Shown here one piece after another: positions 1-6,789 of a DNA stretch of 64,000 nt. Numbering within the stretch: position 1 is the stretch's first letter; every line of letters begins with the position of its first letter. Both the position numbers and the translations under genes were made by a program. Origin of the DNA: Burkholderiales bacterium. GTDB lineage: Bacteria; Pseudomonadota; Gammaproteobacteria; Burkholderiales; Burkholderiaceae_C. Below the pieces are notes generated by a model. That model saw only the letters and a list, made by a program, of their open reading frames with translations, was not told the DNA's origin and did no database searches. Where the stretch lies: contig RXJQ01000066.1 of NCBI GenBank assembly GCA_003963115.1, forward strand, positions 29,129 through 93,128, read 5' to 3'.

Positions 1-11
1 GAACGGCCCGT

Positions 12-31
12 GAGGCGCGTTCCCCACGGGT
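12..31 (-). promoter_or_regulatory. GC-rich leader hairpin of a gene beginning left of the window
   Basis: On the minus strand this stretch reads ACCCGTGGGG and closes with CACGGG, giving perfect 6-bp arms. It has the same layout (AACCC-like start, GGGG, stem) as the leaders that precede most minus-strand genes here, so another gene of the same operon probably starts just off the left edge. Confidence 0.45.
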
Positions 32-48
32 TGATTTCAGGTTGACGG

Positions 49-1047
49 TCAGTACTCGTCTGGCAACAACAGCGTGGTCACGCTACGGTCCCATTCGGTA
101 ATGATCCAAAGTGTGTTTCCTACATTGCCGAGGTATTGCTTGGTCTCATCAATGTGATATGCCGACAGTAGTCGGGCTCCAGTTTTGAGTGCGCGCTCAT
201 TGGCCTCCCTATCGCCAAAGCCCCAATCGCCCATTCGGTGTCGTGCTAAGCACTTCATCAACAGGCCAGGATGACTTTCGCGAAGATCAGCAACGCCAGG
301 CGTCATACCAACTTGCCCCAACCGGATAGGAGGAACCTCTGGCACGATCGCCTCTCCGGCAAGGTCTTCGCCAGCAATAGGCTCTTGTTGAGTCATCGGA
401 TCAGACCTGTGTGTCTCGACTGGTTCCACACCAGGCAAGCGAATCATCCCCGCACGGACTGCGTCAGACACACGCTCCAAAAAGGACGGTTTCAACTCAA
501 TGCGGCAGGCCTCCAGTTGCCCAAGCGGCGGATGCAGCGTATCCCGCAGCCATTGAACAATCGGCTCACCGGGAAGATTCAAGACTGTCTCTCGCCAGTC
601 ATCCAATAGAGGTAGCGGAGATAGATCCTTAACTTGCTGCCAGAGCCGATCATGGATCTCCGTATCGGCTACCGCCTGGCCAGAAGAATCGATGGTTGGG
701 TACAACCCCCAGGCAATCCGATTGGCCTTGTCCGGCCTCAACAAACAGGGGTCATACAAGAAGCTATGCACCAGGTTGCCAAATACGTTGGCCTTGGGCA
801 AGCGACCGGAGAGCTTTTGCAGCTTGTTAGCGTCCGCGACATAGACGGATGACGGTTGGCCGCCCCCATCAAGTAGGGTGAACTCACTCAACCCACCCTG
901 CGACACGGGCAATGAGAAGGACGCGAAGAACTCCAGAATCGCTCCATCTCGTCCGTAAAGGGACAACATCAGTAACCGACCAGATTCATCACGCACACAA
1001 GCGTCGACAAAGAGGTCCGACACCTCCTTCACTCGATACAGATACAT
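49..1047 (-). CDS. Unknown protein with a C-terminal plasmid-type GDWG...LLP.(D/E)Y domain
   Basis: A 332-residue protein of unknown function. The last ~80 residues begin MTPGVADL, contain ARHRMGDWG and end WIITEWDRSVTTLLLPDEY. I recognise this pattern as a small conserved domain of plasmids and ICEs that is sometimes labelled, without proof, as a restriction-modification related protein. Here it is fused to ~240 residues I do not recognise. The ATG at 1047 is chosen because GGAG lies 7 nt upstream; a longer frame lacks this site. The gene is the last of a minus-strand series and is preceded by a perfect 11-bp leader hairpin at 1082-1107. No catalytic motif is visible. Confidence 0.8.
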   Translation of the reverse strand: MYLYRVKEVSDLFVDACVRDESGRLLMLSLYGRDGAILEFFASFSLPVSQGGLSEFTLLDGGGQPSSVYVADANKLQKLSGRLPKANVFGNLVHSFLYDPCLLRPDKANRIAWGLYPTIDSSGQAVADTEIHDRLWQQVKDLSPLPLLDDWRETVLNLPGEPIVQWLRDTLHPPLGQLEACRIELKPSFLERVSDAVRAGMIRLPGVEPVETHRSDPMTQQEPIAGEDLAGEAIVPEVPPIRLGQVGMTPGVADLRESHPGLLMKCLARHRMGDWGFGDREANERALKTGARLLSAYHIDETKQYLGNVGNTLWIITEWDRSVTTLLLPDEY

Positions 1048-1081
1048 ACCGGGACTCCATGAATTAGAAGCCCAGGGAAGC

Positions 1082-1107
1082 GCCCGTGTGGGCGCTCCCA
1101 CACGGGC
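1082..1107 (-). promoter_or_regulatory. Leader hairpin before the 49-1047 gene
   Basis: Perfect 11-bp inverted repeat (GCCCGTGTGGG, 4-nt loop, CCCACACGGGC) between the stop of the upstream gene and the start at 1047. It has no T-run, so it is more likely a leader or mRNA-stability structure than a terminator. Confidence 0.5.
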
Positions 1108-1119
1108 TTGGTTTGAATG

Positions 1120-1455
1120 TCAGCTAGCTAGCTGAACGTAGGTTGATGTTTCGGGCAATAGCGAAACTTCATCTTGACTCAGGTGAAGCAACAAGGCCTC
1201 CTTCTGAAAGCCATGAAGAAGCTCACCTTTGAGCAGACGCTCCGCAAGAGCAGCGCCGATGTCGTATCCCTTGAGAACCTCATTGACAAAAACTTCGGCT
1301 GGCGCCCCTCTGGCCACGGCATCCGCATACAGCGCGGCGGCGCTGATCATGGACAACACAGCTTGGGCACCTGTCAAAGCACTGAACAGCAACGAGATCC
1401 TGGTGTTTGACGACTCGCTACCGCCTTGACCCAACTTCTGATGAATGTCATTCAT
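1120..1455 (-). CDS. Hypothetical protein, 111 aa
   Basis: Small protein with no family I recognise. A helix-forming hydrophobic stretch (residues ~25-50, ALTGAQAVLSMISAAALYADAV) is followed by a charged half containing KGYDIGAALAERLLKGE. A similar phrase, GYDLGPILAEKVLRGE, occurs near the end of the protein at 5495-6151, so the two probably share a small domain. The ATG has a good ribosome site (CTGGAG, about 8 nt upstream) and follows a GC-rich leader. The gene lies between two other minus-strand unknowns and is separated from the upstream one by a strong hairpin terminator. Confidence 0.65.
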   Translation of the reverse strand: MNDIHQKLGQGGSESSNTRISLLFSALTGAQAVLSMISAAALYADAVARGAPAEVFVNEVLKGYDIGAALAERLLKGELLHGFQKEALLLHLSQDEVSLLPETSTYVQLAS

Positions 1456-1513
1456 GTGAACACTCCAGTTGTGGCGGTCCCCCTAACGGGAGGGCCCGCC
1501 AGGGATTGAAAGA

Positions 1514-1548
1514 AAAACGCCCAGGCACAGAAGTGCGCTGGGCGTTTT
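1514..1548 (-). terminator. Intrinsic terminator, probably bidirectional
   Basis: AAAACGCCCAG (1514-1524) pairs perfectly with CTGGGCGTTTT (1538-1548), and inside it GCAC pairs with GTGC. T-rich flanks on both strands fit an intrinsic terminator for the gene ending at 1567. Confidence 0.8.
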
Positions 1549-1566
1549 GACTAGAGCTTACGAAGC

Positions 1567-2151
1567 TCAGTGGGTAGCAACACGGTTCGCTCGATCACCT
1601 TCAGGCCACACAATTGGGGGCCATTCGATGATCTTTGCACCAGTGGTCGGCACATCCAAAGCCACGTCCGCTGATTGCGCCTCGAAAGGCACAGTCGTCG
1701 GAAACGTGAGTTCGTTGGCCACCGGCTCCACAGAAGGAGCTGGATGCGCCACCGAGGTACGACGCGAAGCACTCTCCTGCAATGCTTCGGACGCAACCTT
1801 GGACCCGACCTTGAAGGCAGTACCGGCAAGTGCAAAGCACAACCGGACAACCTTCACAGCGCCGCGAACGACTGTCGCAACAATGCGGCCATAAGCGGCA
1901 GCTTTCTCTTCGCGTGCTTGAACTGCTTTGCGAACTTGATCTTCACGATCAAGCGTTGCATGGGCAGCCAAATACACACCCGAGCGCTTTGCGCGCAACT
2001 CTGGCTCTGAATCGAGAAACTCGACCAGCAGCTGAGCAACAGCGGGCTCGTTGACACGGGCAATCATCGCCTTCCAGTGATGGCAGTCGGCGGCAGCCAA
2101 ATCTGCATACGGGTTGACGGGCTTGCTTTGGTTTTGAGGCTTTTGATTCAT
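1567..2151 (-). CDS. Hypothetical protein, 194 aa
   Basis: Unrecognised protein starting MNQKPQNQ. The first half is charged and helical (PELRAKRSGVYLAAHATLDREDQVRKAVQAREEKAAAYGR). It is followed by one hydrophobic stretch (RIVATVVRGAVKVVRLCFALAGTAF, about residues 90-115) that could be a membrane anchor, then a Pro/Val-rich tail. The ATG at 2151 has GGAG 6 nt upstream; the in-frame TTG at 2163 is inferior. It is the first gene after a 320-bp non-coding region holding the pseudoknot-like element at 2245-2299. Its leader is strikingly like that of the STY4534-like gene at 9109, so the two are probably co-regulated. Confidence 0.7.
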   Translation of the reverse strand: MNQKPQNQSKPVNPYADLAAADCHHWKAMIARVNEPAVAQLLVEFLDSEPELRAKRSGVYLAAHATLDREDQVRKAVQAREEKAAAYGRIVATVVRGAVKVVRLCFALAGTAFKVGSKVASEALQESASRRTSVAHPAPSVEPVANELTFPTTVPFEAQSADVALDVPTTGAKIIEWPPIVWPEGDRANRVATH

Positions 2152-2299
2152 CGCGATCTCCAAAAAAACCGAAGGGAGACCGCACCGAACCCCAAGGGGA
2201 TCGAGAAGAGGTCTTCCCGATCGGGGGTTACAAGGATTACAAGGACTCCAGGGCGCTCCTCGGGAGAGACACCTGTCTACGTTTCAGGAGTTGACGTAG
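2152..2299 (-). promoter_or_regulatory. Candidate structured leader RNA, copy 1 (pseudoknot type)
   Basis: On the minus strand, CTACGT and ACGTAG (2277-2299) form a perfect 6-bp stem around the loop CAACTCCTGAA. Twenty-seven nt downstream, GGAGT (2245-2249) is complementary to ACTCC of the loop. Then follow TTGTAACCCCCGATCGGGAAGACC, interrupted hairpins and the GGAG site of the gene at 2151. The same parts in the same order occur at four other places. Confidence 0.6.
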
Positions 2300-2304
2300 T
2301 GCAT

Positions 2305-2327
2305 GCTGACATTTCAGGCCGGTCAGC
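2305..2327 (-). repeat. Second stem-loop next to leader copy 1
   Basis: GCTGAC and GTCAGC make a perfect 6-bp stem with an 11-nt loop that reads CGGCCTGAAAT on the minus strand. It shares stem length, loop length and CCTGAAA with the neighbouring element six nt away, but the loop register is shifted. It may be a degenerate duplicate. Confidence 0.4.
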
Positions 2328-2391
2328 AAACGACTCAGATGGCGATATTGTGCCGTAGCCCTGGCCTGATGAAAAGGCCAATGCAACGGTA

Positions 2392-2424
2392 AAAAGAGGG
2401 ATCCCCATCGCAATAGCGATGGGG
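2392..2424 (-). terminator. Terminator of the 2476-2841 gene
   Basis: CCCCATCGC (2403-2411) and GCGATGGGG (2416-2424) form a perfect 9-bp stem with an AATA loop. On the minus strand the stem is followed within 8 nt by TTTTT (2392-2396). This fits a terminator for the minus-strand gene upstream. Confidence 0.6.
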
Positions 2425-2475
2425 GCATGCAGAGCCTCCTTCACTCTCGTGCTGAAGTAACACTAACAAAGACGG

Positions 2476-2841
2476 CTAGTCAGCCACTTGTGTGCTCACA
2501 CTTTGGCCGTAATAGGCGCGGACTCGCTCAATTACTGCATCGACGTCTTGCATGCTCTTGGTATGCAACGCCACAAGCGCCTTTTCAGTTGCGCGCCCTC
2601 CGTCAAATGCAAGTTGCTGCGAGAAGTCACCGCCACCGGCAACCCCCATAACAAAAGTTTCGAATCCCGGACCGGCCACAACACACCGAGCCCTGGTTGA
2701 GAAGCCAGGAGCAAAGCTTTTCTTGGTGGTCGTCAAAATCAGCAGACGACTATCAAAGCCCAACTCGATCCTGGTTTCAACTTTGAGATCACCTTTGCCT
2801 TCACGGCCACGAGAGATGATGGATTCATAGATTTGAGACAT
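2476..2841 (-). CDS. Hypothetical protein, 121 aa
   Basis: Unrecognised small protein. The first two thirds look like beta strands (KVETRIELGFDSRLLILTTTKKSFAPGFSTRARCVVAGPGFETFVMGV). The C-terminal third is a helix (ATEKALVALHTKSMQDVDAVIERVRAYYGQSV). There is no signal peptide or membrane segment. The ATG is preceded by AGGAG 7 nt upstream and by a perfect 12-bp leader hairpin (2877-2905). It lies just downstream of the 2920-3591 gene, probably in the same transcript, and ends at a hairpin terminator. Confidence 0.65.
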   Translation of the reverse strand: MSQIYESIISRGREGKGDLKVETRIELGFDSRLLILTTTKKSFAPGFSTRARCVVAGPGFETFVMGVAGGGDFSQQLAFDGGRATEKALVALHTKSMQDVDAVIERVRAYYGQSVSTQVAD

Positions 2842-2876
2842 TTTGAAGACTCCTAAGAGTTCCCGAACATCCCCTG

Positions 2877-2905
2877 CCCTACCGGGCAGAGGTTGCCCGG
2901 TAGGG
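2877..2905 (-). promoter_or_regulatory. Leader hairpin before the 2476-2841 gene
   Basis: CCCTACCGGGCA (2877-2888) pairs perfectly with TGCCCGGTAGGG (2894-2905) over a 5-nt loop. It starts with AACCC on the minus strand, as the other leaders do, and lies about 36 nt before the ATG. Confidence 0.55.
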
Positions 2906-2919
2906 TTAATTAAAGGTGG

Positions 2920-3591
2920 TCAGACGCGCTCAATGGACAGGCCAATGAGCCAATAGCAAGCCCCAGTCACATCCACGTTGTCTGCGATCTGTCGCTGAAC
3001 AATCTCTTCAATGGACGGAGGAAAAGTCCGCATCATCTCCAAGTCAAGAAACGGTGTTTCGAGATAGGGCTGACCACTGACCATGTTGGCCAGGTGCATC
3101 AAAGATTTCAGAACCGGCGATGGGCGCACCAACGCTTGATTGACATGAGGGGCGCGAGAACGCAGAACATCCTGCAGGGCGACCATGAATGATTCGCCAT
3201 ACTCGGAAATGTCATCGCCTCTTGGTGGCTTTGGAAACGTAATCTTTGGATCAACACCAGAGATTGCTTCTTCGATAGAACTCAGCGCACTGAGGTACTG
3301 CGCAGTGCGTGAGGCCTTGGCCATGTTCATCGAACCGGTGAACATGGTGTGAGCACGCTCATAGCTGAAGGCGATCGGACAAACAAGTCGGCGCAGCCAA
3401 TCCGTTGCCGAGGCCGTCGTAACGGGAACCACGGCTCCAGGTGCGATTTCAAAATGCGCTGCCACTTGCGCGCGAGCCCAATCGGCGACTAGTTCAGCCA
3501 CGATGACCAGGTCGGTGCCCACAAAGTTGTGCGCACGCGCAACCTGTGCGCCAGAGACGAGAACAAGCATTTCATTTTTGGTGGTAGTCAA
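2920..3591 (-). CDS. Hypothetical protein, 223 aa (TTG start)
   Basis: Unrecognised, mostly helical soluble protein. It begins MTTTKNEMLVLVSGAQVARAHNF and ends with ACYWLIGLSIERV. The middle contains an invariant-looking segment FSYERAHTMFTGSMNMAKASRTAQYLSAL. A TTG at 3591 is favoured because AGGAG lies 6-7 nt upstream; the first in-frame ATG is at residue 8 and has no such site. The leader resembles that of the helicase gene at 59445, including a GGGGA-acaag-TCCCC hairpin and the segment CTCAGGAGA. It sits between a methyltransferase-like gene upstream and a small unknown downstream. Confidence 0.6.
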   Translation of the reverse strand: MTTTKNEMLVLVSGAQVARAHNFVGTDLVIVAELVADWARAQVAAHFEIAPGAVVPVTTASATDWLRRLVCPIAFSYERAHTMFTGSMNMAKASRTAQYLSALSSIEEAISGVDPKITFPKPPRGDDISEYGESFMVALQDVLRSRAPHVNQALVRPSPVLKSLMHLANMVSGQPYLETPFLDLEMMRTFPPSIEEIVQRQIADNVDVTGACYWLIGLSIERV

Positions 3592-3623
3592 AGTGATCTC
3601 CTGAGGGAATAAAAGAAAGGAGA

Positions 3624-3660
3624 CGTGCCCCGCATGGGGAACAAGTCCCCACGGACGGGT
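3624..3660 (-). promoter_or_regulatory. Leader hairpins before the 2920-3591 gene
   Basis: GGGGA (3636-3640) and TCCCC (3646-3650) pair perfectly over a 5-nt loop, next to a second GC-rich arm. Read on the minus strand it has the order ACCCG, GTGGGGA, TTCCCCA, GGGG, CGT, TCTCC seen in the leader of 59445 on the other strand. Confidence 0.5.
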
Positions 3661-3709
3661 GCACTGCTTTGAGTGCTTGCTGATCGCTCAGCGATAGTGG
3701 CGAGTACGC

Positions 3710-4810
3710 CTAACGAATGGTGACGATCTCGCCATAGTTCTCACCTGGGGTGAACTCAATGCCACGAATCACCGGAACAAACTTGTCAGTCAAAACCACT
3801 GTCTGCGAGACGTTGCCGTCCTCGTCGATGGAGTTCTCGACCGCTCTGGCCTTTTCTTTGAAGGTGTCACCCTTGATGAACAAGGTACGCCCCGAAGCGG
3901 AACGCACTGTGCCTGTGATCTGACCTGCAGCCAGGGCAAGGGCAAGGTGCCACTTGCTCAGCTCTCGCAGCGGCGCTCGATGATCTTTCGCAACCTGCCC
4001 AAACACCCCACGGAATTGCGGCCATAAGGTGTTTGCTCGGTACTTGGTCATCTCTGCGACCAACTGCGGTCCATCGATACGCACGGCCTGGAATCGGAAG
4101 TCAGGATCAACAACCAACTCCGGGACTGTGTAAATGGGCTCAGCGGACTCAAGCAGAACAGGCGCATCAGCATGTCCTGATGCCGCATCAACCAACGATT
4201 TCACCATCGCTGTCGATAGATGCCCAGAACGCTTGCGCACGCCGAGAATCACACATTGCTTGAACTTGCTCTCAGGCGCCATGTAATAGCGCACCTGAGT
4301 GAAGTTACGAGCAATGACACTCGCCAGGTTCTCGTTGACGATGTAGTGCGGGACGATGTAAACGAGGACGCCACCGTACTGCAAACAGTTGAAAGTGCGT
4401 TTGAGGAAAAGAAGTTCAAGTCGCTCGTTCTTGCCTCCGTCTCCAGTCATACCTGCGTCGGATACGGAATCACCATACGGCGGGTTCAAGAACAGCAAAC
4501 CACAACTGCGGTGCGACAACACAACATCGTGAACGTCGCTATGAATCGCTACATCAAGCAGTTGCTTGGCATGCCAAGCCCGCTCTGCATCGTATTCAAT
4601 GCCCAAGGCAGTGACCGTCCCGCCTGAACTTGCAAGATGGTTTTTCATCTCAGCCAGAGCAGTACCTTCACCACAACACGGATCATGAATTCGCACTGAG
4701 CGTGTTGCTGTGGAAATCAACGACAACACGCCAGAAATTGTCTGTGCATCAGTTGGGTAGTACCCATTCTTGATGAAGTTATGCGCCAAGCGCTGAAACA
4801 TTAAAGCCAT
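3710..4810 (-). CDS. DNA methyltransferase-like protein (class I SAM fold, DUF6094-like)
   Basis: A 366-residue protein with the SAM-binding motif DPCCGEGTAL near residue 43 and a catalytic-type NPPYG motif near residue 109. NPPY is the signature of N6-adenine or N4-cytosine methyltransferases, so the likely reaction is methyl transfer to an exocyclic amino group of DNA; substrate and site cannot be read from sequence. I recall similar proteins in plasmids and ICEs under DUF6094. No restriction endonuclease is adjacent, so it may be an orphan modifier protecting or marking the element. The start ATG has a GGAGG site that lies inside a small hairpin, which could limit translation. Confidence 0.75.
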   Translation of the reverse strand: MALMFQRLAHNFIKNGYYPTDAQTISGVLSLISTATRSVRIHDPCCGEGTALAEMKNHLASSGGTVTALGIEYDAERAWHAKQLLDVAIHSDVHDVVLSHRSCGLLFLNPPYGDSVSDAGMTGDGGKNERLELLFLKRTFNCLQYGGVLVYIVPHYIVNENLASVIARNFTQVRYYMAPESKFKQCVILGVRKRSGHLSTAMVKSLVDAASGHADAPVLLESAEPIYTVPELVVDPDFRFQAVRIDGPQLVAEMTKYRANTLWPQFRGVFGQVAKDHRAPLRELSKWHLALALAAGQITGTVRSASGRTLFIKGDTFKEKARAVENSIDEDGNVSQTVVLTDKFVPVIRGIEFTPGENYGEIVTIR

Positions 4811-4813
4811 AAG

Positions 4814-4858
4814 CCCTCCAAGGTAAGGAGGGAACCCAGGAGGGTCCCCTCCTGGGTT
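4814..4858 (-). promoter_or_regulatory. Double leader hairpin that can sequester the ribosome site
   Basis: AACCCAGGAGGG (4833-4844) and CCCTCCTGGGTT (4847-4858) form a 12-bp near-continuous stem. Next, CCCTCC and GGAGGG (4814-4832) pair over 7 nt, and the paired GGAGGG is the Shine-Dalgarno of the methyltransferase gene. The two GGAGG copies could also exchange partners, as in a switch. Confidence 0.55.
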
Positions 4859-4876
4859 TGAGAAACGACGAAGCGA

Positions 4877-5485
4877 TCAGCGCTGCTGAGCCTCGTCTAC
4901 TACTTCTTGATTGCTTGCACCAGAAGGTGCTGCACCTTTCAAGCCACCATGCCGCTCCACCATGAACTGTTCATACGACTTATCGAACAGTTCTCGCGTA
5001 TCAACGCCATGGATATCACACCAATGACGAAGGTCCGCAAGCAGATGAACCAGTTGCTCATGCGTGCCGATTGAACCCCGACCGCTGTTGCCTGCACCGA
5101 ACCTGGCATGGGCAAAGAGCAACGCTTCGAATCGGAAAACCCGATCCTCTGGTGCTTGCTCCTTTTGCCAATGCTTTGGGTCCTCAGTGATCGACATAAA
5201 CGGAACGGTTGCCAGAACCGCGAACGGCCCACGCTGTAGTTGTACAAAGACGCAATGGTCGGGAGGCTCCAACAGCACGGTAGCCTCCTCGATCGCTCTC
5301 TCCAGGGGAGACGCGCCATTGCCATCGCCCCCCAATCTGAGCACCTGCTGTCGGTGCACTATCTCGGAAGCCGAGGCACGAACATCACCAAGCCTCAGCC
5401 CTGCCCTTTGAACCCGCCAGCCAGCACCCATCTCTGGGTGCTGGCAAGCGACCTGCTGTTGCAACTGCTGGTCACTCGGAAACAT
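4877..5485 (-). CDS. Hypothetical protein, 202 aa
   Basis: Unrecognised soluble protein. It opens with a Gln-rich segment (SDQQLQQQVACQHPEM) and has a central region rich in hydrophobics and aromatics (CVFVQLQRGPFAVLATVPFMSI). The C-terminal half is helical and contains RFGAGNSGRGSIGTHEQLVHLLADLRHWCDIHGVDTRELFDKSYEQF. The ATG is preceded by GAGGAGG with good spacing. Its start lies only 10 nt beyond the stop of the upstream gene, so the two are probably translated from one mRNA. Confidence 0.65.
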   Translation of the reverse strand: MFPSDQQLQQQVACQHPEMGAGWRVQRAGLRLGDVRASASEIVHRQQVLRLGGDGNGASPLERAIEEATVLLEPPDHCVFVQLQRGPFAVLATVPFMSITEDPKHWQKEQAPEDRVFRFEALLFAHARFGAGNSGRGSIGTHEQLVHLLADLRHWCDIHGVDTRELFDKSYEQFMVERHGGLKGAAPSGASNQEVVDEAQQR

Positions 5486-5494
5486 GTTGCCTCC

Positions 5495-6151
5495 TCAGAT
5501 CACAAGATCAGCTTTACCTGGTCTGCATTGCAGATCGGCTCGCCTGGTCACATAGCAGCGCAACTGCTCGTCATCGAGCAAGAGAACAGCGCAAATGCCA
5601 TCCTCCACCACCGAGATCTCGCCTCTCAACACTTTCTCAGCCAGGATGGGTCCAAGATCGTAGCCATCAGCAAGGACAGCGATGAACGGGCCAACGTGGC
5701 CACCACGAGAGATCTCTGTGGCATAGCCAGCCTTTGCCCAATTAACAAGTCCTGGAGCACTCAGAAGATCACGAGACGTTAACTGCAAGCGATGGCGTGG
5801 ATCCAGCAGCTCGGGCTGAATGGACTCAGCAGGCAGCAATGAAGCAATCTGCCTGATGTCGGCCTCAGAAACCTGTAGTGAACGCAACATCGTACGAATC
5901 AGACCGTAAGCCTGCCCGCACTCATTGGAAAAGAACATGCGGCGAGACGTTAATGGCGCGTCGTTGACGAGCACGGCGTCCTTTGGGCATGCAGCTTTAG
6001 AGAGCCTACTCAACTCTTGCGCAGAGGAAGCCTCCAGCACCAGTTCACCATTGACGGCAAACACGACGCAGTTGATTGTTGGCAACTGCACGTTTGGGTG
6101 TGCTTCGGGAATCGACTGCAAAGGAAGGGTTTGAGACAGAACAGCACTCAT
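5495..6151 (-). CDS. Hypothetical protein, 218 aa
   Basis: Unrecognised protein. The start MSAVLSQTLPLQ at 6151 has GAGGAG 7 nt upstream; the longer frame to 6277 has none. The N-terminal half looks alpha/beta (INCVVFAVNGELVLEASSAQELSRLSKAACPKDAVLVNDAPLTSRRMFFSNECGQAYGLIRTMLR). The C-terminal half holds GPFIAVLADGYDLGPILAEKVLRGEISVVEDGICAVLLLDDEQLRCYV, which resembles the end of the 111-aa protein at 1120-1455. This suggests a duplicated small domain within the arm. It is probably co-transcribed with 4877-5485. Confidence 0.65.
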   Translation of the reverse strand: MSAVLSQTLPLQSIPEAHPNVQLPTINCVVFAVNGELVLEASSAQELSRLSKAACPKDAVLVNDAPLTSRRMFFSNECGQAYGLIRTMLRSLQVSEADIRQIASLLPAESIQPELLDPRHRLQLTSRDLLSAPGLVNWAKAGYATEISRGGHVGPFIAVLADGYDLGPILAEKVLRGEISVVEDGICAVLLLDDEQLRCYVTRRADLQCRPGKADLVI

Positions 6152-6179
6152 GGGAATCTCCTCAACTAGAAGCAATGGG

Positions 6180-6215
6180 GCGCCTCCGGGGAGGAGACGC
6201 TCCCCGTGCGGGTTA
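6180..6215 (-). promoter_or_regulatory. Leader hairpin before the 5495-6151 gene
   Basis: GGGGAG (6188-6193) and CTCCCC (6200-6205) pair perfectly over six nt. The minus strand starts this leader with AACCCGCACGGGGA, matching the shared leader layout. Confidence 0.5.
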
Positions 6216-6362
6216 AAAAATGAATAAACGAAGATCAGAAGTGAGACACTGGTGGCATGGCCAACAGCAGACCTCAACTGACTTTGATTTCAGGCTCTCG
6301 CGCAGAACTTGAACTTCAAGCTCTGCGCTCGATCCCGACGAACTTCGAAGCCTTCTTGCGTA

Positions 6363-6644
6363 TTACCCGTGCGCTACAGCGACCGGCCAATGCACAACTT
6401 CAAGTTGTTGAACCAGATTCGCAGGCAACAACCTACGCCGCTGTTCATCAGCCATCTGCTGACCAATAGCTGTGGCGAGGTGTCGTGCTTCCTGGCTTTC
6501 AATTAACTGCAAGCCCATTTCGAGCTGCTCGATTTCTTGATCAGATGCCGTGGACAACCACTTGTTGTAGGTTGACCAGAACATCTTTTGCTCATCCAGG
6601 GACATCCCAGATGGCAGGACTTCTTGTCTAGACATGGCGAACAC
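6363..6644 (-). CDS. Hypothetical protein, 93 aa
   Basis: Small, mostly helical protein with many Gln and Glu residues (YNKWLSTASDQEIEQLEMGLQLIESQEARHLATAIGQQMADEQRRRLLPANLVQQLEVVHW). There is no membrane segment, and I do not recognise a family. The ATG has AAAGGAG about 8 nt upstream. It is the first gene after the pseudoknot-like leader copy 2 and a 600-bp structured non-coding region, so it probably heads the transcript that continues to 5495-6151 and beyond. Confidence 0.6.
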   Translation of the reverse strand: MFAMSRQEVLPSGMSLDEQKMFWSTYNKWLSTASDQEIEQLEMGLQLIESQEARHLATAIGQQMADEQRRRLLPANLVQQLEVVHWPVAVAHG

Positions 6645-6766
6645 TCCTTTGTTTCAGGGATGCGGTTGACACCATGCCCAGCGGGGCACAGCGGACCCCG
6701 CGTGGGTTAACGATTTACAGAGACTCCAACGGTTAAACCGCTGCACATTTCAGGAGTTGATGTGCA
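6645..6766 (-). promoter_or_regulatory. Candidate structured leader RNA, copy 2 (pseudoknot type)
   Basis: TGCACAT and ATGTGCA (6742-6766) form a perfect 7-bp stem around CAACTCCTGAA read on the minus strand. Then comes CGGTT-t-AACCG as a second hairpin. GGAGT (6723-6727) is complementary to loop ACTCC and is followed by CTCTGTAA, then AACCCACGCGGGG and the leader hairpin. The stem sequence differs completely from copy 1 while staying paired. Confidence 0.65.
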
Positions 6767-6789
6767 TTGACGGTAGAGCGCACCGCCAC

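Noticed and set aside
1507..1555. Transposon end
   Set aside because: The inverted repeat is an ordinary terminator with T-rich flanks.
2277..2299. CsrA/RsmA binding hairpins (GGA in a loop)
   Set aside because: GGA appears only on the strand opposite the genes; in the sense direction the loop is CAACTCCTGAA.
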